A stretch of DNA of 64,000 bases from Geomonas oryzae (GTDB lineage Bacteria; Desulfobacterota; Desulfuromonadia; Geobacterales; Geobacteraceae). Made by a program: the position numbers and the translations under genes. The stretch's first letter is position 1, and every line of letters starts with the position of its first letter. This document shows, piece by piece, positions 1 to 7,770 of this stretch. Location of the stretch: assembly GCF_004117875.1 (NCBI RefSeq), contig NZ_RAHW01000007.1, positions 266,944 through 330,943 of the forward strand, written 5' to 3'. Below the pieces are notes generated by a model. It made no database searches. It was not told the origin of the DNA and was given only the letters and a program-made list of their open reading frames with translations.

Positions 1-201
1 CCCCCCCTTGATCGGGTGCTCCTTGGAGACGGCGTTGTGGCAGCTCGCGCAGTCACCGTCCTTGACGGGGGCGTGCGGAACGGCGATCTTGGAAATTTCG
101 ACGTGGCAGGCCGAGGTGACGCAGGAGTCGCCACGGGCGTTGCCGGCAGAGGTGAGAAGCAGCGCGGCCAGCGCGAAAGGGACAAAGGCAAGCATCTTCA
201 T
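1..201 (-). CDS. multiheme cytochrome c, 5' part only
   Basis: This is the N-terminal 67 codons of an exported c-type cytochrome; the rest lies beyond the left edge. The ATG at 201 follows an AGGGTG ribosome site. Residues 1 to about 23 form a signal peptide (Lys, hydrophobic core, Ala-Gly-Asn-Ala). A canonical CASCH heme motif sits at residues 51-55, and an earlier Cys-x4-Cys-His (residues 27-33) could be a variant site. Such small periplasmic multiheme cytochromes carry electrons in metal reducers. Heme number and exact family cannot be judged from the fragment. Confidence 0.75.
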   Translation of the reverse strand, partial: MKMLAFVPFALAALLLTSAGNARGDSCVTSACHVEISKIAVPHAPVKDGDCASCHNAVSKEHPIKGG

Positions 202-419
202 GATGACACCCTAGCAAGTAAGATTGGAATGGTGGACATGGGGCCAGCCAACACAATCAATGCAAATTCCAGGGGAGGCGGAGGTTCCTCCCATAACAAT
301 GGTATTCCCCATAAGCGGCAGGACGCGGCCCGGGAAGCGGCTGCAGGGAAGCCGGGCAGGCTTCGGGAAAATCCCCAGTCTGTCTAACAGATTTGCACTT
401 TTTTTTCAAGCAATACATC

Positions 420-442
420 GGGGGTGCGGCGGGAGCACCCCC
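420..442 (-). terminator. GC-rich hairpin after the 209-aa gene
   Basis: An 8-bp perfect stem (420-427 with 435-442) with a 7-nt loop lies just past the stop codon of the next gene. No U-run follows on the minus strand, so intrinsic termination is uncertain. The rest of 202-452 shows no gene I can support. Confidence 0.35.
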
Positions 443-452
443 TCTTTGCCTT

Positions 453-1082
453 TTATTCGGGGTAGTCGGAGAGGGTGAGGAAGGTTTCCTTCAGCTCGAA
501 GGAGAAGATGGAGAACATCCGCTCGGCGAGCCGTGCGGTAAGCACGGGGGGATAGAGCGGCACGGCGAGCCGGTAGATGAGATCGAGCATGCCGTCGTGT
601 GGGTTCTCCTCGAGGAACAGGGCGCCGTACTGCAGGACCGGGGCGAAGAGAAGCGCCTCCTCCATGACCTGGTCGTCCTCGCTGAAGTACGGGAGGATCA
701 TCTCCAGGGAGAAGCAAAGGCCTGTGCCGCCGGCGTCCTCGGAGATGCTGAGGAGCACCTCGTCCTGCGGCGAGCCGTATTCGAGCGATTCGGGGGAGAG
801 GTGTCCTGCGGGGAGGACCATCACCTTGCCGTGCACGGGGTCGATGCCGTAAGGGGCGCCGCGGCCGGCCAGGAAGCGTTCCAGGGACTGGTATCCCTTG
901 GTCTGCAGCCTTCCCATGCCGCGGTAGAAGGCGGAACGGAACGCGTCGCGGTTGGCGATCAGCTCCTCGAGCGGGACGAACTCCTGCTCCGGTGCCGAAG
1001 GTCTGGCGCTGCGCATCTCCGCGTTGTTCACCACGAGCCTGAGGTGCGACCTCTTGCTGCGCTCGTCTTTGTCTTTGCTCAC
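453..1082 (-). CDS. conserved-looking hypothetical protein, 209 aa
   Basis: Soluble protein with a GTG start at 1082 preceded by AGGGGGTATTAC. The N-terminus is highly charged (Lys/Asp/Arg, residues 1-15). The remainder is a mixed alpha/beta sequence rich in acidic residues, with no signal peptide or membrane segment. I recognise no catalytic motif or named domain. It stands alone, with a hairpin after it and a palindromic repeat before it. Reading frame, ribosome site and base composition support a real gene; the function is unknown. Confidence 0.7.
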   Translation of the reverse strand: MSKDKDERSKRSHLRLVVNNAEMRSARPSAPEQEFVPLEELIANRDAFRSAFYRGMGRLQTKGYQSLERFLAGRGAPYGIDPVHGKVMVLPAGHLSPESLEYGSPQDEVLLSISEDAGGTGLCFSLEMILPYFSEDDQVMEEALLFAPVLQYGALFLEENPHDGMLDLIYRLAVPLYPPVLTARLAERMFSIFSFELKETFLTLSDYPE

Positions 1083-1181
1083 GTAATACCCCCTGATGCT
1101 GACTGCACTTTCTGTAATACACCGGGGGGCTGACGGGTGTCAACCTTGAAGCGCCCAGGGGGGGCAAGGAGAGAGGGGGAT

Positions 1182-1262
1182 CTCCTCCCCCTGGAGGGGG
1201 GAGGTCGGGAGGGGGGAAATGTCGGTCAATGCCCCCTCCCTGTCCCTCCCCCTCCGGGGGCG
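1182..1262. repeat. dispersed palindromic repeat, family A copy 1
   Basis: A G/C-rich element built of CTCCTCCCCC, GGAGGGGGGAGGTCGGGAGG and, about 25 bases later, CCCCCTCCC-TG-CCCTCCCCCTCC, so the right part can fold back on the left. A near-copy lies at 42621-42711. It resembles REP/BIME-type intergenic palindromes. Confidence 0.6.
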
Positions 1263-1283
1263 GGTACGCCCGGTAAGGTTTTC

Positions 1284-1311
1284 AACGTAGAACGTAGAAC
1301 GTAGAACCTAG
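1284..1311. repeat. 7-bp tandem repeat (AACGTAG), 4 units
   Basis: Three exact AACGTAG units and one AACCTAG variant lie just after the DUF2318 gene. A second block of the same unit is at 1832-1852, on the other side of that gene. Confidence 0.75.
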
Positions 1312-1319
1312 AACGGTTT

Positions 1320-1790
1320 CTAGAAGAAGCGGGCGCCCGCCTTCAGGTCGGTGACCGAGATGGTGACGTTGCTCGCGTCGACCTTGGCGGAGAGGTGCGA
1401 CGGGTTGCACCCGCCACCGGAGGCGGCGCCGATCTTGTTGATGGCGAACTTCTGGTTGCAGTTGTTGCAGTTCATCTTATCGCCCTGCTGCTCGTATCCC
1501 TTTTTCTCGCGGTAGCAGACGTCGCAGGCGTCGAAGGCGGTGTGGAGCTGGCCGTCGCTTCCCTTCACGATGAAGAAGTTGATCTCCTTGCCGCCGTCGG
1601 CGAGTTTGTAGTAGTGCGCCTTGCCGTCGTTCACCTTGGCGACCGGGATGGTGACGGCGCCGTTCACCGGCTTCACCTTCTCGTACTTGCCCATGCCGGG
1701 GAGGGAGAAGGCGACGGCGACGGTGGCCATGGCGGCGATGGCGAAGAGGGCGATGACGAGGGTCTGCAATCCTTTTTTCTGCTGAACCAT
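1320..1790 (-). CDS. DUF2318-type membrane-anchored Cys-rich protein
   Basis: Length is 156 aa, ATG at 1790 after AAGGAGCAACAC. Residues 8-28 form a hydrophobic N-terminal anchor or uncleaved signal. The rest should be periplasmic. It carries two CxxC pairs, C89/C92 (in CDVCYREKKGY) and C108/C111 (in MNCNNCNQKF), plus a late C128. This pattern is that of DUF2318, a family thought to bind metal or an Fe-S centre and often found near metal transport genes; that role is family knowledge. It is followed upstream by an HMA-domain protein on the same strand, so a shared metal-handling job is plausible. The gene is bracketed by identical 7-bp repeats. Confidence 0.8.
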   Translation of the reverse strand: MVQQKKGLQTLVIALFAIAAMATVAVAFSLPGMGKYEKVKPVNGAVTIPVAKVNDGKAHYYKLADGGKEINFFIVKGSDGQLHTAFDACDVCYREKKGYEQQGDKMNCNNCNQKFAINKIGAASGGGCNPSHLSAKVDASNVTISVTDLKAGARFF

Positions 1791-1831
1791 GTGTTGCTCC
1801 TTTTTTCTCGGCTCGCGAAAGCCTTGTTTTT

Positions 1832-1852
1832 AACGTAGAACGTAGAACGTTG
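1832..1852. repeat. 7-bp tandem repeat (AACGTAG), 3 units
   Basis: Two exact AACGTAG units and one AACGTTG lie between the HMA gene and the DUF2318 gene. The unit matches the block at 1284-1311. Confidence 0.7.
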
Positions 1853-1860
1853 AACGCGTT

Positions 1861-2271
1861 TTAGTTCTTCCCGCCGCAGCCGCCTTTGCCGCAGCAGCCG
1901 CCGGCGGCGGCCTTGCCGCCCAGGTCGCGCCCGGCCATGGTGCGGAACTGCTCCGGGGTGAGAACGCCGGCGACCTTCGAGGCGAAGCCGCACTTCTCTA
2001 CCGCGGCGACCAGCCGTTCAGGGGCCACCTGCTTCGAGTCGTAACCGGCGATGACGAGCCCGCTTTCAAGATCCACCTCGGTCGCCGCCACCCCTTTTTG
2101 GGTCTGCAGCGCCTCGTTGATCTTCTTGACGCAGGCGCCGCAGGTCATCCCGGAGGTGCGCAGCACGACGACCTTGTCGGCGGTAGCCCCCACCCTCACG
2201 TAAAAGGCGAAGACACCAAGCACCGTGACCACGACGAGCAAGAGGACGCTGTTCCATATCCTGTTTTTCAT
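1861..2271 (-). CDS. membrane-anchored heavy-metal-associated (HMA) domain protein
   Basis: Length is 136 aa, ATG at 2271 after GGGAGAGCTT. Residues 7-27 form a transmembrane anchor. Residues 34-100 match the HMA ferredoxin-like fold, with the metal-binding GMTCGAC motif (C44, C47). The C-terminus is Gly/Cys-rich (two adjacent Cys, then another in CGKGGCGG), a probable second metal site. HMA proteins bind Cu(I), Hg(II) or similar soft metals and pass them to transporters. The metal here cannot be told. The DUF2318 gene follows on the same strand. Confidence 0.82.
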   Translation of the reverse strand: MKNRIWNSVLLLVVVTVLGVFAFYVRVGATADKVVVLRTSGMTCGACVKKINEALQTQKGVAATEVDLESGLVIAGYDSKQVAPERLVAAVEKCGFASKVAGVLTPEQFRTMAGRDLGGKAAAGGCCGKGGCGGKN

Positions 2272-2427
2272 AAGCTCTCCCGGACCGGCGCGGCTGACGC
2301 GGGATGCGTCCTGCAGGCTCGGTCGGGAAACCGTTTTTCAAGGAGCGTGCCACGCCGCGGGAAAGGGGTAACCCGCCGGGATCACTCGCTGCCGGGGCGA
2401 GCACCGGGCGGCACGCGTCCCACTTCT

Positions 2428-2462
2428 GTGGAATATCCGGCAGCCGGCGTAGGATTTTCCAC
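2428..2462 (-). terminator. hairpin directly after the histidine kinase stop
   Basis: An 11-bp stem with one mismatch (2428-2438 with 2452-2462) begins one base past the kinase stop codon. No strong U-run follows, so it may be an RNA 3' end or processing hairpin rather than an intrinsic terminator. Confidence 0.4.
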
Positions 2463-2463
2463 A

Positions 2464-3555
2464 CTACGCGGAGCGCGGGAGGGCGACCAGGAAGGTGGTC
2501 CCGCGCCCCGGCTCGCTCTGCACCTCCAGGGTGCCGCCATGCCCTTCGATGATCTTCTTGGTGATGGAGAGTCCCAAGCCGGTGCCGCTTCCCTTGGTGG
2601 TGAAGAAGGGTTCGAAGATCTTGGCGAGCGCCTCGGCGGAGATGCCGCTCCCTTCGTCGGTGAAGCGGATCTCGATGCGTCCGTCGCGCCCCAAGGCGGT
2701 GGCGACGCGCACCTTTCCCCCCTGCGACGAGGCCTGGATCGCGTTCAAAAGGATGTTCATGAAGGCCTGGTGCAGCTTTCCCGGGTCGGCGACCACCGGC
2801 GGGAGCGCACTGCGTGCCAGCTCGAGGGTGACGCCGCCGGTGCGTGCCTGGGCGGAAAGGAGGGTCACGATGTTGGCGAGTTCTTCGTTCAAGTCGCATT
2901 CCCTCTTGTCGGCGGGCTCCGGGCGGGCCATGCGCAGGAAGTCCTCGACGACGCGGTTCAGGCGGTCGGACTCCTTGACGAGGATCTCGAGGAATTCGCG
3001 GCGGTTGGCGGCGCCGCCGTCCTCCATGAGGATCTCGGCGGTGCCCCGGATCGAGGCCAGGGGGTTGCGGATCTCGTGGGCCAGGATGGCGGAGAGCTCG
3101 CCCAGGGCGGAGAGGCGCTCGGCGCGCCTTAGCTGCTCCTCGATCCTGATGATGAGCTCGGACTGCTCTTTCAACTGGCGGTAGGAGTCCTCGAGCCCCT
3201 TTGCGCTACGCTCCAGCTCCTCGCGGCGGAAACGGTCCTGCTGCGACAGGAAGCCGGTGATGCCGCCTACCACGTTGTAGAGGATGACCTCGAGGTATTT
3301 CTCCATCTCCATGGCGATATGGCCGCCCCACTGGAAGAGGATGTGGGGGGCGTAGGCGATGGTGACCAGGATGGCGCAGCCGACGCCGCCGCGGAAACCG
3401 AACCAGAAGGCGGACAAGATGATGGGGATGTAGTACAGGCGCTGGAAGATGTCGTGCAACATCCCGAGCCTGAGCGGCGTTAGGTAGTGCAGAAGGCTTA
3501 TGGCGACGACGCAGGTGAAAAGGGCGGTGCCCCTTAAGAGGTCGGTTCGTCTCAT
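2464..3555 (-). CDS. membrane sensor histidine kinase
   Basis: Length is 363 aa from the ATG at 3555. The longer upstream reading has no homology and overlaps the ferredoxin gene. Three to four hydrophobic segments (about residues 9-100) form the input domain, followed by a coiled coil (105-150). A HisKA domain holds the phospho-accepting H160 in the motif LAHEIRNPL. The HATPase domain is complete (N-box NILLNAIQAS, G1 DEGSGI, G2 GTGLGLS). It lies 8 bases after the ferredoxin gene and probably shares its transcript with the ArsS pair. No partner receiver gene is adjacent. The signal is unknown; a redox cue via the ferredoxin is only an inference. Confidence 0.88.
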   Translation of the reverse strand: MRRTDLLRGTALFTCVVAISLLHYLTPLRLGMLHDIFQRLYYIPIILSAFWFGFRGGVGCAILVTIAYAPHILFQWGGHIAMEMEKYLEVILYNVVGGITGFLSQQDRFRREELERSAKGLEDSYRQLKEQSELIIRIEEQLRRAERLSALGELSAILAHEIRNPLASIRGTAEILMEDGGAANRREFLEILVKESDRLNRVVEDFLRMARPEPADKRECDLNEELANIVTLLSAQARTGGVTLELARSALPPVVADPGKLHQAFMNILLNAIQASSQGGKVRVATALGRDGRIEIRFTDEGSGISAEALAKIFEPFFTTKGSGTGLGLSITKKIIEGHGGTLEVQSEPGRGTTFLVALPRSA

Positions 3556-3563
3556 GGGGAGTG

Positions 3564-3758
3564 CTACTCCTCCCACATGATGCAGGAAACCGGGCAGAGG
3601 TCGATGGCGCGGGCCTGGATCTCCGCCTCGTCGGCCCCTTCCGGGTCGTAACACTCGGACTTGCCGTGATCGTCGAAGCGGAACACGGCGGGAAGGTTCC
3701 CGATGCAGATGCCGCAACTGATGCATTCGTCCTTTTTTACCAGCGGTTTTCTCGCCAC
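3564..3758 (-). CDS. single-cluster ferredoxin
   Basis: A 64-aa soluble protein, ATG at 3758. The cluster motif is C12-x2-C15-x2-C18 with C55-Pro later, which fits one [4Fe-4S] cluster. An extra C59 could make a disulfide or help a second ligand set. The usual second half-motif at residues 20-24 reads NLPAVF, with no fourth Cys there, so only one cluster is expected. It sits between ArsS and the histidine kinase and could supply electrons to the radical SAM enzyme or pair with the kinase. Confidence 0.88.
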   Translation of the reverse strand: MARKPLVKKDECISCGICIGNLPAVFRFDDHGKSECYDPEGADEAEIQARAIDLCPVSCIMWEE

Positions 3759-3861
3759 GTGTCCCTCCTTTCCGGCATCGCCTCCAAGGCGCTCCGCGCC
3801 CGCAGGCCGGAGGCCACTATAGCGCAGAAGAGACGACTTCCCAATGAAAATTTGCGGCAGG

Positions 3862-3894
3862 GCGGCCCAACTAGGCCACGATGCTCCCCCCTCA
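3862..3894 (-). promoter_or_regulatory. candidate bacterial SECIS element
   Basis: The TGA at 3894-3892 is followed after 12 bases by a 6-bp stem (3879-3874 with 3867-3862) capped by the loop TAGTTG (3873-3868). Bacterial SECIS hairpins sit at this distance inside the coding region and expose a G-U pair in the loop. An RNA folding and SECIS search would test it. Confidence 0.55.
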
Positions 3895-4851
3895 GGTGAA
3901 GCCGGCGCCCACGGTGCAGGCGTAACAGTGGTCGGCGGCGGGGATGGGGGTGCCCGGCGCGGGAAGCTCGGTAAGCTCCCGCAGGAAGCGCTCCTCCCCC
4001 CCCATATCGATGCCGCGGGAGAGGTGAAAGTCGCAGTCGTAGAGGCGCCCGGTCCAGTCGACGGAGAGCTGGCTGCGGCACATGACGCCGGAGACGGTGC
4101 ACGGGTTGAAGCCGGAGGCGAGCCGCTCGAGGTAGGCTTCGAGGTTCCCCGAGCGCTCCAGGAAGTGGCGGAAGCGGCCGAGCGGCGCGTTGGCGAAGGT
4201 GTAGAGGTTGTGGAAGCTGACGCCGTGCCTGCGTGCGAGATCGCGCCGGAACTTCTCCCGGGCCTCGAGCTGCGGCGCCGGGAGGAAGGCGCCCGAGGGG
4301 TTGCTGACGAGGTCGAGTTCGAGCGGGCTTTCCGGCATGCCGTAGCCGAGCGCGTTCAGCTGCTTCAGGGCGGCCATGCTCCGCTCCCAGACCCCGGCGC
4401 CGCGCTGGGCGTCGGTTTGTGCCTGGTTGCTGGCGGGAAGCGAGGCGACGAGCACGCAGCCCAGGTCGCGGTAAAGCTCCATGAGGGGCTTGCCCCGCTC
4501 CCCCTCCAGGACGACCAGGTTCGTGCGCACGATCAGTCTTTGGGTGTGAGGTGCCAGGCCGCGCAAAAGGTAGGGGAGCTCCGGCACCAGTTCCGGGGCG
4601 CCGCCGGTCACGTCGATGACGGCGAAGGGGAGGCGCGCGGCGGCGGCGATCACCTGGTCCATAACCGGGCGCTCCATCATCTCGCTGCGGGCGGGCCCCG
4701 CCTCGAGGTGACAGTGCCCGCAGGAGAGGTTGCAGACAAGCCCCACGTTCACCTGCAGCGCGCGGGTCTCGTCCCGCTCGAGGGAAAGCTCGTGACGCGC
4801 TAGCCGTTGCCGGAAGCTCTCCGGCGCGGCGTTTTCCATCGTTGCGGACAT
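3871..4851 (-). CDS. arsS: ArsS-type radical SAM protein, probable selenoprotein (TGA = Sec)
   Basis: The ATG at 4851 follows AGGAGTCGCG, which overlaps the stop of the AhpD-like gene. The radical SAM motif is C40-x3-C44-x2-C47 (CNLSCGHC). The C-terminal Cys-rich region ends in CYACTVGAGFT, then an in-frame TGA (3894-3892), then Gly-Gly-Ser-Ile-Val-Ala and TAG at 3871. In this family the C-terminus normally reads GAGSS(C/U)GG, so the TGA falls exactly on the Cys/Sec position and gives a 326-residue selenoprotein with Sec320. Stopping at TGA would remove the conserved tail. ArsS acts in arsenosugar formation. The AhpD-like partner precedes it. selA/selB/selC genes are not in the window. Confidence 0.8.
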
Positions 4852-4859
4852 CGCGACTC

Positions 4860-5192
4860 CTATAGCGAAAGCTTTTCCGCGATCTTGCGCATCTGCACCC
4901 CGTGCACCAGGGAGGCGCCGCCGCGGATCGCGGTCACCACGTGCAGGGCCTCGGTCATCTCGCCTAAGTGCGATCCCTTCTCGAGGCAGGCCCTCGTGTA
5001 GGCGTCGATGCAGTAGGGGCACTGCACGGTATGGGCGACGGCCAGGGCGATGAGCGCCTTTTCCCTTTCGGAGAGCTCACCTTCGGCGAAGACCTCGTTG
5101 TAGTAGTCGAAGAACTTCCCGGCAAGCTCCGGTGCGTCCTTGCCGATCTCGGCGAAGCTCCCCAGGTCCTTCGGGTCGTAGTAGGTTTCCAT
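4860..5192 (-). CDS. AhpD-like protein partnered with ArsS
   Basis: Length is 110 aa from the ATG at 5192, which follows AAGGAGAACGC; a longer upstream reading lacks this site. It is a carboxymuconolactone decarboxylase/AhpD fold with the redox CPYC pair (C58, C61) and following helix CIDAYT. Proteins of this type directly accompany the seleno-radical SAM ArsS family and are annotated as arsenosugar-associated peroxidase-like proteins. Its stop overlaps the ArsS ribosome site, so the two are translationally linked. Confidence 0.82.
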   Translation of the reverse strand: METYYDPKDLGSFAEIGKDAPELAGKFFDYYNEVFAEGELSEREKALIALAVAHTVQCPYCIDAYTRACLEKGSHLGEMTEALHVVTAIRGGASLVHGVQMRKIAEKLSL

Positions 5193-5368
5193 GCGTTCTC
5201 CTTTTCTCGTTACGGCGGGTACGGCCGGGGAAGCATATCGGAAACGGCGCCGCGGGTAAAGGGAAAGAGGGTGTCCCTCATGAACGTGCGTCCTTGTTAA
5301 AGCCCTGAAGTCCCGCCCACACCGGGTGATGAACGGCGGGGGCACCCGATATTCATGAAAAAAGTCGC

Positions 5369-5396
5369 TTGAAATGGTCCAAGTGGTCATTATACT
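5369..5396 (+). promoter_or_regulatory. sigma-70-type promoter for the Rieske operon
   Basis: TTGAAA (5369-5374) and TATACT (5391-5396) are separated by 16 bases. The expected start is near 5403, about 29 bases ahead of the Rieske ATG. Confidence 0.6.
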
Positions 5397-5431
5397 TGTG
5401 CCGAATCAACCGACACTAGCGGGGGGAAGGC

Positions 5432-5851
5432 ATGGAGAACGAAGGGAGAAGGAAGTTTCTCGGGGTCTGTGTGGCCGGCTGCACGGTCGCGGCCGCGGCT
5501 GCCGCCGGCTACCCGGTGCTGCGCTACCTGGCGCCCAGGTCCGGACAGGGAGGGGCGGCCAAACTGGTGATACCGGCCGGGGAGCTCAAGGAGGGGGACG
5601 CCAAGTTCTTCGAGTTCGCCGGCTCTTCCGCCGTCCTCATCAAGACCAGCAGCGGCCAACTGGTAGCACTCTCCGCGGTCTGCACCCATCTCGGCTGCAT
5701 CGTGCAGTGGGTGAAGGAGAAGCAGCAGTTTCTCTGCCCCTGCCACGGCGGCCAGTTCTCCACCGACGGCACCGTGCTGGGGGGCCCTCCCCCGCGCCCG
5801 CTCGCCAAGATCCCGTTCACCGTCACCGAAGGTAACATCACCATCGGTTAA
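5432..5851 (+). CDS. Rieske [2Fe-2S] subunit of a cytochrome bc-type complex
   Basis: Length is 139 aa, ATG after GGGGGGAAGGC. Two Arg (residues 6-7) precede a hydrophobic anchor (about 8-30), as in Tat-exported Rieske proteins. Cluster ligands are in CTHLGC (C84, H86, C89) and CPCHGG (C102, C104, H105), so the 2Cys-2His set with its disulfide is complete. It passes electrons from quinol to the cytochrome c. The cytochrome b gene follows 24 bases later. Confidence 0.95.
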   Translation: MENEGRRKFLGVCVAGCTVAAAAAAGYPVLRYLAPRSGQGGAAKLVIPAGELKEGDAKFFEFAGSSAVLIKTSSGQLVALSAVCTHLGCIVQWVKEKQQFLCPCHGGQFSTDGTVLGGPPPRPLAKIPFTVTEGNITIG

Positions 5852-5875
5852 CCCTTTCCGCTTACGGAGGCATCC

Positions 5876-6973
5876 ATGTTAAACCGGCTGTACCGCTGGC
5901 TCGATCTGCGCTACGGGATCGGCGAGATCGCGGAAAAGGAGCTCACCGGCTACCTTCTGCCGCGCAACATCAACGAATGGTATTCCCTGGGGAGCGTCCT
6001 TTTGGTGATCTTCGCCATACAGGTCGCAACCGGCATGCTCCTCATGATCTACTACGTGCCCGACGCGGACAAGGCGTTCAAGAGCGTCTCCTTCATCATG
6101 AACGAGGTCCCCTTCGGCTGGTTCATCCGCCTGTGTCACGCGGTGGGGTCGAACATGATGGTGGCGGTGCTCCTTTTGCACATGCTCTCCACGCTCATGA
6201 TGGGGAGCTACAAGGCGCCGCGCGAGTTGAACTGGGTGACCGGCTTCACGCTTTTTGCCCTGGTGCAGGGGATCTCGCTCACCGGCTACCTGGCCCCCTG
6301 GAGCCAGCTCTCCTTCTGGGCCACGACGGTCGCCACGAACAGCGTCAGCGCCATCCCGGTGCTAGGCCCCACCCTGGTCGAGTTCCTGCGCGGCGGAAAG
6401 CTCGTGGGGCCGGCGACGCTCGGGCGCTTCTTCGCCCTGCACGCGGCGGTCCTCCCCGTGGTGATCGCGGCGCTGATCGGGGCCCACCTCTTCTTCCTGA
6501 AACGGACCGGCGTCTCGGCGCCCCCTTTCGGCAGGGACGAGACGGCGAACCCGTTCGAGGCGCGCGAGTACCACTACCAGGGGCACCCGGGTGGGATCCC
6601 CTTCTTTCCGAACTACGCGCTGCAGGACTTGAGCTCGATCTCCATCTACTTCGCGGTGTTCCTCGCGGTGGTCTTCTTCTGGCCCAACATGCCGTTCACG
6701 CCGGACGCCTTCGTCCCGGCCGACCCCTTCAAGACCCCGGCGCACATAAAGCCCGAGTGGTACTTCCTGGCCAACTACCAGACCCTGAAGATCTTCCCGA
6801 GCGAGCTCTTGGGGCTTTCGGTGCAGGCGGCGGCGATGACCTTTTTGGCGCTGCTCCCTTTCATCGACCGCTCTCCCGAGCGCCACCCCTTAAAGCGCCC
6901 GCTCTTTCTCACCCTGGTGATCGCCGGCATCCTGCTCTGGATCGCACTGAGCGTATGGGGGCACCTGTCATGA
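5876..6973 (+). CDS. cytochrome b subunit, one-piece
   Basis: Length is 365 aa. This is a shortened one-chain cytochrome b with the b6-like half (about residues 30-215) and the subunit IV-like half (about 250-365). It has heme-ligand His in membrane helices (such as LCHAVGSN and LLLHML, then FALHAAVL and IGAHLF) and the quinol-site motif PEWY in the linker. About seven to eight membrane helices are visible. It forms the quinol-oxidising core with the Rieske protein before it and the pentaheme cytochrome after it, whose ATG overlaps this stop codon (ATGA). Confidence 0.95.
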   Translation: MLNRLYRWLDLRYGIGEIAEKELTGYLLPRNINEWYSLGSVLLVIFAIQVATGMLLMIYYVPDADKAFKSVSFIMNEVPFGWFIRLCHAVGSNMMVAVLLLHMLSTLMMGSYKAPRELNWVTGFTLFALVQGISLTGYLAPWSQLSFWATTVATNSVSAIPVLGPTLVEFLRGGKLVGPATLGRFFALHAAVLPVVIAALIGAHLFFLKRTGVSAPPFGRDETANPFEAREYHYQGHPGGIPFFPNYALQDLSSISIYFAVFLAVVFFWPNMPFTPDAFVPADPFKTPAHIKPEWYFLANYQTLKIFPSELLGLSVQAAAMTFLALLPFIDRSPERHPLKRPLFLTLVIAGILLWIALSVWGHLS

Positions 6974-7770
6974 TTGCGAAAAACATCCTGGCCATCCTGC
7001 TCTTGGCCCCGCTTCTCTTCCTGCAACCGGCCGCAGCCGTAGCCGCGGAACAGCCGGAAACGGTCTGCATCCAGTGTCACGGCTCCATGCCGGACCGGTT
7101 AGGTGCGCCGGTGAACCTCTGGCGCGGCAGCGTGCACGCGGAAAACGGCATCTCCTGCAACGGCTGCCACGGCGGCGACCCGAAGGACGCGGCGAACGCG
7201 ATGAGCCCGCAGCGCGGCTTTTTGGGGGCGCCGAAGGAGAAGGACATCCCCGCCTTTTGCGGTCGCTGTCACCCCGGCGTCTACAAGGATTACCTGGCGA
7301 GCGCCCACGGCCGGGCTCTCGGCGCGGGGGGACCGACCTGCGTCACCTGTCACCAAAACCACCAGGTGATGAAGGCGTCGCTCGCCCTCATAAACGAGAA
7401 GAGCTGCACCCGCTGCCACAGCTTCGAGAGGGCGCGCGCGATCCGTGACGCCATGAGCGGGACCGAGGCGCGCATCGTGGGGATCTCGGGGAGGATCGAA
7501 AAGTTCCAGGTGAGCGGGGTGGATACCGAGAAGATGGGCAAGGCGCTCTTCGCGGTGAGAAACCGCTTCCACACCCTGTTCCACGACGTGGACGTGAACC
7601 GGGTGAAGAGCGAGTCGGCGGCGATCAACAAGGAGCTCGACAAGCTGGACCAGGCGCTCAAGGTGATCGATGACGAGCATGCGCGCCGGCGCGTGGTGGG
7701 TGGGATCGCGGTGGCCGCAGCCCTCCTGCTCGCGTTCCTGTTCCATGCCATGAAGAAGACCTACGACTAG
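6970..7770 (+). CDS. membrane-anchored pentaheme cytochrome c
   Basis: Length is 266 aa, ATG overlapping the cytochrome b stop. A signal peptide covers residues 1-28. Five CxxCH heme motifs follow: CIQCH, CNGCH, CGRCH, CVTCH and CTRCH. A helical stretch with many charged residues leads to a C-terminal transmembrane helix (about 240-260). It takes the place of cytochrome c1 as the electron exit of the complex, handing electrons to periplasmic cytochromes. Multi-heme replacement of c1 is known in metal reducers. Its last four bases overlap the end of the convergent acyltransferase gene. Confidence 0.93.
   Translation: MIAKNILAILLLAPLLFLQPAAAVAAEQPETVCIQCHGSMPDRLGAPVNLWRGSVHAENGISCNGCHGGDPKDAANAMSPQRGFLGAPKEKDIPAFCGRCHPGVYKDYLASAHGRALGAGGPTCVTCHQNHQVMKASLALINEKSCTRCHSFERARAIRDAMSGTEARIVGISGRIEKFQVSGVDTEKMGKALFAVRNRFHTLFHDVDVNRVKSESAAINKELDKLDQALKVIDDEHARRRVVGGIAVAAALLLAFLFHAMKKTYD

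Noticed and set aside
202..452. Possible c-di-GMP (GEMM) riboswitch ahead of the cytochrome gene
   Set aside because: Common in this lineage, but the conserved core and receptor stretches are not present.
2272..2463. Possible riboswitch ahead of the HMA gene
   Set aside because: G/C-rich hairpins are present but I could not find the conserved boxes of cobalamin or other known classes.
5977..6969. Long upstream extension of the pentaheme cytochrome frame
   Set aside because: It is the +2 frame of cytochrome b; the signal peptide and the ATGA overlap set the start at 6970.
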